64,000 nt of DNA from Bacteroides luhongzhouii (GTDB lineage Bacteria > Bacteroidota > Bacteroidia > Bacteroidales > Bacteroidaceae). How positions within the stretch are numbered: position 1 is the first letter of the stretch; every line of letters starts with the position of its first letter. Below are positions 10,801-17,527 of the stretch, piece after piece. The notes beneath the pieces are model-generated. The model saw only the letters and a program-made list of their open reading frames with translations, searched no databases and was not told where the DNA came from. The DNA is taken from contig NZ_CP059973.1 of NCBI RefSeq assembly GCF_009193295.2, forward strand, positions 1,922,001 to 1,986,000, read 5' to 3'. The translations under genes were made by a program, and so were the position numbers.

Positions 10801-11113
10801 TGATGCCAATGATAACGACCGTATCAGTAGTCGTTATGTGGAGGATGCTTCTTTCTTGCGTATACAGAATATCGCTTTGGGATATACGTTACCAAAGAAT
10901 TGGTTGAAAAAACTGAAGATAGAGAATGCGCGCATTTATGCGAATATTAAAAATGTATATACATTCACAGGCTATGACGGTTACGATCCGGAGATTGGCT
11001 CTACACAGGCGCAATATTCTTATTCCGGTCAGAGTATGTTGATGTACGGAGTGGATACGGGGCGTTGCCCTTCTCCCCGGATTTATACATTTGGTATTGA
11101 TTTAACCTTTTAA
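7835..11113 (+). CDS. SusC-like TonB-dependent outer-membrane oligosaccharide transporter
   Basis: Outer-membrane importer that works with the SusD lipoprotein as a lidded pair. 1092 residues from ATG 7835, chosen because a signal peptide (MKNNYFSRCVLLAGLCSVIM) begins there and the promoter element lies just upstream. Domains: carboxypeptidase-like regulatory domain about 45-125 (GKVVDDAGEPLIGVSIQVKG), TonB-box/plug beginning DEVVAVGYGSMKRSDLTGSV, plug with the RGVNSLNSTNEPIYVVDG signature, then a 22-strand barrel ending in an aromatic-rich strand (FGIDLTF). Full length, no frameshift. It is followed after 13 bp by SusD. Energised by TonB-ExbBD from elsewhere in the genome. Confidence 0.96.
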   Translation: MKNNYFSRCVLLAGLCSVIMFFAVTPVYATGGAFSPLPHVVSEGDITVTGKVVDDAGEPLIGVSIQVKGTSKGATTDVNGNYTLNISSASTLVFSYIGMKTIQRKVTKGGKLDITMENDENMLDEVVAVGYGSMKRSDLTGSVVSINAKSIEESMASTIDQALQGRAAGLQMTQNSGVPGGGTSIQIRGVNSLNSTNEPIYVVDGVIISGETGSNTSNAIAGINPADIESIEILKDASATAIYGAQAANGVILITMKAGVTGKPRINFQVSMGNQEIPNTIDMMNLRDYARHYNELYALINASRVKDAFSHPETLGDGTNWQDEIFRNALLQNYNLSIRGGTKTVSYNLSGGYLSQDGICIGSDFERYTFRMGTEIQVTPKVRFGGTVNVSYTKQGTGMASWSIIPNALYQAPDVPVRDENGNFSGPEEDDQQNLSNYSNPVALAALTQRNNEKGGARANLFMKINPWKWLTYRTDFTADGNIDNYQYFLPQYELGYSKNPYPTNEHSKNYGLYWGWKNVVTMEKTFKRKHKTSLMLGHEMTSRNSDYLQGKRTHGDNLLTDLDAGDAAYATNSGRASKATYLSYFSRLFYSYDNRYQLTATVRRDGTSRFAKGNQWGTFPSVAVAWRLSEESFWRPLKDVVNNFKLRLSYGEVGNSNVTAFAYQRMGTYVQSIWGTSLQTANIANPDLTWESTRSWNAGIDLNFFNNRVEFILDAYIKKTKNLLLQQDYPGYMGTTGNGAATAQWANIGSMENKGFEFTLNTVNISNRDFQWRTNVTFSLNRNKVASMNTENAFIDKTYQNSGQTEVITRTAVGKPVSQFYGYKAIGRINSASDYLIDNGDGTSTVKIATPVLRVGEQVVNSGTDKGSLIKQIYIGDYIFEDLNNDGVIDEKDQTFLGSPLPKFTYGINNTFNYKNFDLTIFLYGSYGNKAMNYLSRRITNPNSSGNVHASVANHARLGYLDGNPDNTDVWNMYILPGSNGLCRMSVNDANDNDRISSRYVEDASFLRIQNIALGYTLPKNWLKKLKIENARIYANIKNVYTFTGYDGYDPEIGSTQAQYSYSGQSMLMYGVDTGRCPSPRIYTFGIDLTF

Positions 11114-11126
11114 ATAGAAAACTTCC

Positions 11127-12983
11127 ATGAAAAAGAATATTATATTATCAGTTGTTTGTGGAATGGTCGCGATGGCAAGCCTAACTTCCTGCAATGACTT
11201 CTTGCAAGTAAGTGCCACCAACCAGAAAGAAATGGACAAATCCTTTACTACTTATGACGAGTTGCGTTTGGCAACAGCTTATCTTTATATGAAACCTTGG
11301 TTTGGTTTTCACAGTACCCGTCTGTTTGCGATGGGAGATGCACGTGGAAACAATATCTACGGTGACAACAACAACGAGACAGGCTATGCTCCTTATTGCC
11401 TCTTTACCGACAAACCCAATACACCCGGACTTGCCGATGCGTGGAATTCACTTTACATTGTTGTTACGCAGGCAGACTACATCATTAACGATTATGCGCC
11501 ACAGGGACGCCAACATTTCAGTGAAGTACAAGCGAATGCTTGCGAGGGAGAAGCACGTTTCATGCGGGCGGCGGCTTATTACTATTTGGCTTCCTACTGG
11601 CATGATGTGCCCATTATGGAGAATCCAATTGCTCATACGGAAGCTTTCAATATGGCTCCCACACGCTTCGAGGATGTGATTCGCTACGGTATCCGCGACT
11701 TGGAGTACGCTGCGGAGTGGTTGCCGCTTGCCGACGCGGATGGTCGTGTGACTCGCTATTCGGCTTTGGGACTACTGGCACGCTATTATGTAACGCTGGC
11801 AGCGTATGCGCGTGGCGGACACTGTACACAGGCTACTATGGATTATTATGAGGCCAGCGGTTCTCACGATTTGGCTGACATTCTTTACGGCTTGGCCAAG
11901 GAGGCTGCCGGAGAAGTGATTCTTGCTCAGAACAGATATGGATTGATGGAAGAATATGAAGAAATCTTCCGGGTACAGAACAATAATTGCAAAGAGGTAT
12001 TGTTTGCTTTGCAACCGCTGCAAGGTGTCGACTCCTACGGAATGGGTAACAGCAACGGAAGCGGTTTGTGTTCTTACACAGAATTGCTGAACGGCTTAAG
12101 TGCCTACAACTCCTCTTATGTATCTTACGACTGCCTGCGTATGCTGATTAATTCCGGCGGACGTTCCCGTCTGCGTGGTAATGTGCTTTGTCCGGGAGAG
12201 TTCTATGACTATATCGGTACACATTTAGAGGATGGTGGTTGGGCTGCCGGATATAAAGGCGGGCAGAAAGCGGCTGGATTGGAAACGAACAGAAAAGTTG
12301 CCTTCAAGAAACAGGTGGTAGGCAGTGCGGAAGATACCGACAATATAGCTATTTCCGGGAACTCCGGTTTTTGCACACCGATGTTGCGCCTTGCGGAAGT
12401 TTACCTGCTGTATGTGGAGGCTTGTATGGGAACCAGTGATGAGCTGACCGACCGGGGTGCCTTGAAATATTACGACGATGTCCGGAAGCGTGGCTACAAG
12501 ATGGAGATAGAGAGTGGCGAATTGACCTACTATGACACCAACTATCTCACCCGTAATGATTTGTTGAGAGAATTTCGTGTAGAGTTCTTTATGGAAGGTC
12601 TTTGGTGGCCTACGTTGGTACGCCGTTCGTTTTACGACACAAAGTGGGTGACCGACTTTATCAATAATGAGTTGGTTATTATGACCGAAGGTGATGAAGG
12701 AGGACAGGTACGCAGTGACGAATGGGACAGCAACAGATGGTATGCTTACTATTATACGATAAACAAGAACACTCTTCAGGCAGCATTCAGCTCTGACAGT
12801 CCCCGCCAGTCCGACGGAGCCAAACTGGCGGTGCGAGCTACTCATACTCCATTGGCGGAAGGAGATTACGTACATTCAAATACCTCTGATGACAATGTAT
12901 GGGCATTTTCTTATCCGGAAGTGGAAAGTACCCGTGACCCGTTATTAAATACAGCACCTGTTGCTTATGATTTTAACAAATAA
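11127..12983 (+). CDS. SusD-like (RagB/SusD) surface glycan-binding lipoprotein
   Basis: Lid partner of the upstream SusC, delivering oligosaccharides to the pore at the cell surface. 618 residues. Lipoprotein signal with lipobox ASLTSC (Cys22), then NDFL, the typical start of SusD families. The TPR-containing fold is indicated by GEARFMRAAAYYYLASYW and TRYSALGLLARYYVTLAAYA. C-terminal residues 440-560 (LLREFRVEFFMEGLWWPTLVRRS) carry the family hallmark E-F-x-x-E-G-x-R/W-x-x-D/T-L-V-R block. Spacing of 13 bp to SusC and 1 bp to the next gene shows one operon. Confidence 0.95.
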   Translation: MKKNIILSVVCGMVAMASLTSCNDFLQVSATNQKEMDKSFTTYDELRLATAYLYMKPWFGFHSTRLFAMGDARGNNIYGDNNNETGYAPYCLFTDKPNTPGLADAWNSLYIVVTQADYIINDYAPQGRQHFSEVQANACEGEARFMRAAAYYYLASYWHDVPIMENPIAHTEAFNMAPTRFEDVIRYGIRDLEYAAEWLPLADADGRVTRYSALGLLARYYVTLAAYARGGHCTQATMDYYEASGSHDLADILYGLAKEAAGEVILAQNRYGLMEEYEEIFRVQNNNCKEVLFALQPLQGVDSYGMGNSNGSGLCSYTELLNGLSAYNSSYVSYDCLRMLINSGGRSRLRGNVLCPGEFYDYIGTHLEDGGWAAGYKGGQKAAGLETNRKVAFKKQVVGSAEDTDNIAISGNSGFCTPMLRLAEVYLLYVEACMGTSDELTDRGALKYYDDVRKRGYKMEIESGELTYYDTNYLTRNDLLREFRVEFFMEGLWWPTLVRRSFYDTKWVTDFINNELVIMTEGDEGGQVRSDEWDSNRWYAYYYTINKNTLQAAFSSDSPRQSDGAKLAVRATHTPLAEGDYVHSNTSDDNVWAFSYPEVESTRDPLLNTAPVAYDFNK

Positions 12984-12984
12984 G

Positions 12985-14349
12985 ATGACTACTATGAAGA
13001 TAACAGATAAGATATTAACGAATTTGTGTTTGAGCACTTTATTGTTGTTCTCGTTGTTTGGCATATTTTCTTGTTCTGACGACGATGATGATGTCCGCAT
13101 ATACAGTGTGTGGAGCAATATGCTTGGTGAAGAAGCTAAACAGATTACCTCTGTTTATACCGGAACCTGGATTCGGGTGGACGGTAGCGGCTTTAGTGGT
13201 TTGCAAGCTATTTATTGCAACGGTTTGCAGGTGAAGGAATACAATTCTACTTATATGAGTGACTCTCATCTTACGTTTAAAGTTCCCTCCAGCGTTCCGA
13301 TGGCACATGAGATAGAAGAGGAATCAGTGAAAAATACCCTCAGGGTGGTAACTTCCCACGGTGAAGGAGTATACCGTTTCATCTTTAAGGATGTGAACAA
13401 GATGCCCGGTATTACTGACGTGTCATACACGCTGCCCCATCCGGGCGACTACATCACCCTTATAGGGAAGTACCTCAATGGTGCATCGGCCGTTTACTTT
13501 CCGGGCAATGACGGCAATGAAGTGCAGGTTCCCTATATCGAGGGCGCTGGGGATATGGTGGTATCCGAAGATGGAACGCGGATAACTGTTAAGGTGCCTG
13601 ATGGAGTGGGCGAACGGAGCGGTTCCCTCCGGGTGGAGATGGCAGAATTGGGTGAGAACTATTATACCCCCAATTATATGTTCTACGACAAAGCAATGTT
13701 TGTGCACGACCATGAAGGAACCACAGCTTTGAACTATGGTGTGTCCGGAAGCGTCGTCTCTCCGCAGAAATGTGCCTATTACTCAATCAACGCGGTGGAT
13801 GTGCCGCAAGTGCCCGCAGGTGCCAGAGCCTATGTCTTCAGTATACCCGAAACAGCTCCGGCCACTCTTCCGGTGGTAAGCGATAATAATTCGCCTTTCG
13901 GTTATTTCCGTTTCAATACAGGAATGCAATTACAGTATCTGATAGACAACAGTGACGGAGAATGGGCCAGAGAAACGGATGCCCGCAAGGCTGCTTTGCA
14001 GGCAGACATCTATATGAACCATGATTGGAGCACCGGTGTGGTAGGCTGGCGCATGAACAAGAATGGCGGAAAGGGTAATGGTGAAAGTGCATGGAATGTG
14101 GCTTCGTGGACTAACAATAAGCCATACGCATTTAACGGCAGCTGGAAGACTCTTACTTTCGAGATACATACCAAGTATGCCAACTTGGGCGAGGCGATTG
14201 ATGCTTGGAGTGTGAGCGGTGTACACTCACTGTTCACTATCCTCAACTTCGATGTCCTGTCGGCCGGATTGACCATGAAAGAGGGATCGGATTTCCGTAT
14301 GTTCATCACCAACTTGCGTTTGGTTCCCTATGTGACTCCGGAAGAATAA
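12985..14349 (+). CDS. Surface glycan-binding protein with IPT/TIG modules (SGBP-B type)
   Basis: Outer-surface lipoprotein that captures polysaccharide for the SusCD pair. About 454 residues from ATG 12985 (an alternative ATG lies at 12994). Starts further upstream would overlap SusD and delay the signal peptide. Lipobox GIFSC gives Cys30, followed by an acidic run (SDDDDD) typical of surface export signals. Two or more IPT/TIG Ig-like domains occupy about 40-240 (for example TLIGKYLNGASAVYFPG). The C-terminal half resembles the SGBP-B glycan-binding domain, with W-rich segments (GVVGWRMNKNGGKG, NVASWTNNKPYAF) and the ending FITNLRLVPY. It is a paralogue of the next gene. Ligand not deducible. 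Confidence 0.88.
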   Translation: MTTMKITDKILTNLCLSTLLLFSLFGIFSCSDDDDDVRIYSVWSNMLGEEAKQITSVYTGTWIRVDGSGFSGLQAIYCNGLQVKEYNSTYMSDSHLTFKVPSSVPMAHEIEEESVKNTLRVVTSHGEGVYRFIFKDVNKMPGITDVSYTLPHPGDYITLIGKYLNGASAVYFPGNDGNEVQVPYIEGAGDMVVSEDGTRITVKVPDGVGERSGSLRVEMAELGENYYTPNYMFYDKAMFVHDHEGTTALNYGVSGSVVSPQKCAYYSINAVDVPQVPAGARAYVFSIPETAPATLPVVSDNNSPFGYFRFNTGMQLQYLIDNSDGEWARETDARKAALQADIYMNHDWSTGVVGWRMNKNGGKGNGESAWNVASWTNNKPYAFNGSWKTLTFEIHTKYANLGEAIDAWSVSGVHSLFTILNFDVLSAGLTMKEGSDFRMFITNLRLVPYVTPEE

Positions 14350-14374
14350 AATATAAACATGAAACAGATTAGAT

Positions 14375-16345
14375 ATGAAAACTTTTAAATCTATACAATC
14401 GGGAATAATTGCTTGTCTGATAATAACCTTTGTAATGGGATTATTTTCTTGCAGCGATGACAATGAAACGGTAGATAATCTGCTGCCTCCTACCATTGTA
14501 AAAGTGTGTGTTTGGGATGAAGACATTGAAGAATGGATTATTCCCGGAGCAGAAAGTAAAATTCGGATTGGTACTCCTTTACGTATTGAGGGTACTAACA
14601 TGGCGCAGACGATTGCCGTCTATATCAATGGTGGGCTCATTTCCGTTTTTCATGCGGAAGACAATGCGATAGAGTTTGTTATTCCAGACATTCCTGTAGA
14701 TGAAGGAGCGATTAAAGAGGTTAACCTCAATTTGATCCGGGTAGTGAATAAGGCGGGAGCCGCTACTTGTACGGCCGAAGATTTTCAATTCTTTGGCAGG
14801 CAAATTACTGTGACCGGTTTTTCGCTGACAGAAAATGAAGGAAGAACGTGGGAAGCAGCGCAAGAACTGCCGATAGGTGGTAAGATACGTATTGAGGGTA
14901 ACGGACTGAAAACAGCCAATGAACTGTATATTAATGGTGCTTCTGTTGATTTGGCCGGTATCCCTGCCGAAGAAAAGAGCGATGCTTTCCTGATTGTGAC
15001 TATTCCGGAAACTTTGCCTTTCGGGAATGCTGTCGAGAATCCGGACAGCCGGAATAAGATGCGTCTTGTGACGGCTTATGATGATCGCACGTTGGATTGT
15101 GTTATTGCGGGCAAGCAGGTAGAAATCAGCCGAATTACAGATGCAAATGGTAATGCCATTACGGAAGCCGGGCGCAACTCGGTGGTTGTCATTGAAGGAA
15201 AATACTTTGCCACTTTTCAAAAATTGTCTTTCAACAATCAGGAAATAGAGCCGACAACGATAGAAAGCAACCGTATCATTTTCACAGTACCGATAGATGC
15301 GGAAGATTTTACAGTGGGCGACGGAGAACTGACTGTTGTCAATGCGTATGATGAAAATGGTGTTAGCCGGGAATTTACTCTTTTAGGTTTTGTCCCTAGT
15401 GTGACGGAAATTTCATATACGATGCCTAAACCAGGTAATGTGATCCGGCTTACAGGTGTCAATCTGTACGATAAGGCGAAAGTCTTTTTCCCTTCTTCCA
15501 CAGGTGAAAAGGAAGGTCTCGTTCAGAGTGCTTCATCGGATGCGACTTCCATGGATGTACTCGTGCCGGAAGGTGTAGGAGATAAGGCAGGATATATTCG
15601 TATAGAGAGCGAAGGTGCTGATGTTGAAGTGAAAGGAATCGTCATGTTCTACAAACAGGGAGTGTTCTTGCAAGAGTTTACGGATGAAGAGTTGAAACTG
15701 GGCAGTCCGTCAGGAAGTCCTATGGCGTATAATAAATCAGCATTGTATAACCCGGATAACCGTCCGGCAAATGATACTCATCCGGTGAATCCCGATTACT
15801 TTATTTACTTTAAGAGTAGTTCTGTTCCGGTAAGTACCAGTAGCCATGGAGCTTATTTGAGATTCTCGACAAGGAGTCAATTGGAAAAGCTATTGGAGAA
15901 AACGGATATTGAGATAACCAGAGAAACTCTGATTAAAGATATTGCGATGCAGGTCGATATATATATGCCTACCCCATGGATAAGCGGAATGTTGGCTTGG
16001 CGTGTGAATAAAGACGGAGGTGGGCTGAATGGATCCCGTAATATAAATATTGCTCCGTGGAGAGTGGATAAACCATTTGACTTTAATGGAGAATGGCATA
16101 CCTTTACTTATAGATTCACAGACTTCATATTGGATACGGCAGGTGAGTCGGAAACAATGACGCTGGGAGCTTGGTTAAGTAAATATGCTATAACTTATAC
16201 GTCATTGTTTACTTTCTCTAATGGTAATTTCATGCACAAAAATGGTCAGACTGCAGATCCTCAATGGAATTGTGTGAATATTACAGACTTTGAAATGGGA
16301 CTTGCCAATATGCGTTTGGTTCCGCTAGTGCCAATAGAACTATAA
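14375..16345 (+). CDS. Surface glycan-binding protein with IPT/TIG modules, longer paralogue
   Basis: 656-residue lipoprotein (lipobox GLFSC, Cys26, then SDDNE). It has more Ig-like IPT/TIG domains than its upstream neighbour: repeated R-I-E-G-x-N/G-L motifs near 67, 170 and 272, and TMPKPGNVIRLTGVNLYDKA near 348. A C-terminal binding domain follows, with ISGMLAWRVNKDGG, NIAPWRVDKPFDF and the shared ending LANMRLVPLVP. The same layout is known from the xyloglucan SGBP-B of B. ovatus, where tandem Ig domains act as a stalk holding a C-terminal binding domain. It lies 25 bp after the previous gene, same operon. Two stalked binders in one PUL suggests a long or heterogeneous polymer. Confidence 0.88.
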   Translation: MKTFKSIQSGIIACLIITFVMGLFSCSDDNETVDNLLPPTIVKVCVWDEDIEEWIIPGAESKIRIGTPLRIEGTNMAQTIAVYINGGLISVFHAEDNAIEFVIPDIPVDEGAIKEVNLNLIRVVNKAGAATCTAEDFQFFGRQITVTGFSLTENEGRTWEAAQELPIGGKIRIEGNGLKTANELYINGASVDLAGIPAEEKSDAFLIVTIPETLPFGNAVENPDSRNKMRLVTAYDDRTLDCVIAGKQVEISRITDANGNAITEAGRNSVVVIEGKYFATFQKLSFNNQEIEPTTIESNRIIFTVPIDAEDFTVGDGELTVVNAYDENGVSREFTLLGFVPSVTEISYTMPKPGNVIRLTGVNLYDKAKVFFPSSTGEKEGLVQSASSDATSMDVLVPEGVGDKAGYIRIESEGADVEVKGIVMFYKQGVFLQEFTDEELKLGSPSGSPMAYNKSALYNPDNRPANDTHPVNPDYFIYFKSSSVPVSTSSHGAYLRFSTRSQLEKLLEKTDIEITRETLIKDIAMQVDIYMPTPWISGMLAWRVNKDGGGLNGSRNINIAPWRVDKPFDFNGEWHTFTYRFTDFILDTAGESETMTLGAWLSKYAITYTSLFTFSNGNFMHKNGQTADPQWNCVNITDFEMGLANMRLVPLVPIEL

Positions 16346-16357
16346 TAAAAGAATAAT

Positions 16358-16789
16358 ATGAGAATACGAATGAAAAGTTTCTTACTTATGTTTTGTTTGT
16401 TTGCCGCAATAGCAGCGAACGCAAAAGAAGAGCCTATTCAACTTTTCCCTCGGACGTATGGGTATTTCTCCAGAGGAGACAGCGAAACACAGACGATTAC
16501 TTATGACCATGCTTACGGACAGTACGGTTGGAAGAATACGAAAAATGTGGACCTTTCCATTTATAATCATATTGTTTTAGAGATAGAGGCTACAGACTCT
16601 CGTGTGGAAATCTATGTACTTTATGATGGAGTTGAAAAGAGCACTTGTATAGGAGGAATAGATGCCGGAAAAACGAAAACCGTTTGTGAACTTGAACATA
16701 TAGATAAGGTGCAGGCGATTTACATCGCTAAATCAAAGGTAGGTATAACCAAGATTGTCAAGTTTGTGCTGACAGATGAAATAGATTAA
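16358..16789 (+). CDS. Small secreted beta-rich protein closing the susCD operon
   Basis: 143 residues starting 12 bp after the SGBP stop. ATG 16358 is used; ATG 16370 (MKSFLL) would give a more standard signal peptide. Cleavage is likely after AAIAANA. The mature ~118-residue domain has the sequence feel of a galactose-binding-like sandwich: GQYGWKNTKNVDLSIYNHIV, then EIEATDSRVEIYVLYDG. This resembles segments in non-catalytic carbohydrate-binding modules. No catalytic residues are evident. The operon position, export signal and resemblance to 2591-3058 suggest a free-standing glycan-binding protein. A strong terminator follows. Function is inferred, not shown. Confidence 0.8.
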   Translation: MRIRMKSFLLMFCLFAAIAANAKEEPIQLFPRTYGYFSRGDSETQTITYDHAYGQYGWKNTKNVDLSIYNHIVLEIEATDSRVEIYVLYDGVEKSTCIGGIDAGKTKTVCELEHIDKVQAIYIAKSKVGITKIVKFVLTDEID

Positions 16790-16809
16790 GTATTTATTTG
16801 TTGAAAGAA

Positions 16810-16854
16810 ACAGTCCTCGCTACGGAATTATTCTCCGTAGCGAGGGCTGTTTTT
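16810..16854 (+). terminator. Rho-independent terminator of the susCD operon
   Basis: 17-bp stem (16810-16826 with 16834-16850, one G-T wobble), 7-base loop and a T-run at 16850-16854. It ends the SusC-SusD-SGBP-SGBP-small-protein transcript 21 bp after the last stop codon. Confidence 0.92.
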
Positions 16855-17049
16855 GTGTATAATCGACCTCTTATTCGGAAAGTTATTAGCCTGTAAAAAT
16901 CCTATCTAATTTATGATCTCATGCCTTTGAGTAAAATCACACTATTGTGCTCAGGTAATATATCGTGATTGGTGTTCTTTTTATTATCAGCCTTGCCTTC
17001 TTGTCAAGTAGCTTGTTTGCAGGCTGATTAAGTGAGGAAATATAAGAAG

Positions 17050-17256
17050 AGAAGCTGGTATAGTTGCGTTGGGATGCCGGTATCGTTCCATTAAAGTACC
17101 GGTATCATTAATTTCCCACGGCCGTGACAAGATCTTCCCACGGCCGTGGTAGGAACTCGTCACGGCTGTGGGAAGAAGCTACCACGACCGTGAAGAATTA
17201 AGTATACCGGTATCCTGATCGAACAATAGTTATTGAATGATATAAGTATGCCGGTT
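17050..17256. repeat. Palindrome array with 22-bp period (CACGGCCGTG / ACCGGTAT)
   Basis: Palindrome cores occur at near-constant spacing. CACGGCCGTG at 17117-17126 and 17139-17148, CACGGCTGTG at 17161-17170 and CACGACCGTG at 17183-17192 are exactly 22 bp apart. They are flanked on both sides by C-C-G-G cores of the (A/G)CCGGTAT type centred at 17056.5 (degenerate CTGG), 17078.5, 17100.5, 17208.5 and 17252.5, also 21-22 bp or 44 bp apart. Spacers of 12 bases are not conserved as direct repeats. No coding potential. Confidence 0.85.
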
Positions 17257-17341
17257 GTATGACGGATGTTTAATGGCGGCTTTTCTTGAAAGGTAAGTAA
17301 AGCTGGAGGATAGGAGATATGGGAGAGCAAAATCATAAAAT

Positions 17342-17386
17342 AATAGGCTGACAATAACATTTTATAAGTTTTATTGTCAGCCTATT
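17342..17386 (-). terminator. Perfect hairpin, likely terminator of the esterase-GH115 operon
   Basis: 16-bp perfect arms 17342-17357 and 17371-17386 (AATAGGCTGACAATAA and its complement) with a 13-base loop, 140 bp beyond the GH115 stop. The unit TTATTGTCAG recurs at 17395-17404 and, inverted, at 17451-17460, so a second fold is possible. Confidence 0.6.
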
Positions 17387-17527
17387 GTCAGGGCTTATTG
17401 TCAGCATCTAATGGGTTGAAAATCATTTATCTAATGAATAGGAATGACAGCTGACAATAAGAACTGCAAAATTTATATGTAAATACAATCAGTGTGTAGT
17501 AATTGACTTGTCTCTACATTGATCTTT

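Larger units (their letters stand above)
16855..17527. other. Gene-free intergenic region rich in inverted repeats
   Basis: 673 bp between the convergent susCD and GH115 operons, with no supported gene. It contains a small hairpin (16986-16993 with 17021-17028, ATCAGCCT / AGGCTGAT), the 22-bp-period palindrome array at about 17050-17256, and a terminator-like hairpin with flanking TTATTGTCAG copies at 17342-17460. Confidence 0.8.

Noticed and set aside
12225..12875. 216-codon minus-strand frame inside susD
   Set aside because: Fully inside the SusD C-terminal domain; explained by SusD codon use.
17117..17192. CRISPR array
   Set aside because: Repeat cores are only 10 bp with 12-base spacers, vary between units, and no cas genes are in the window.
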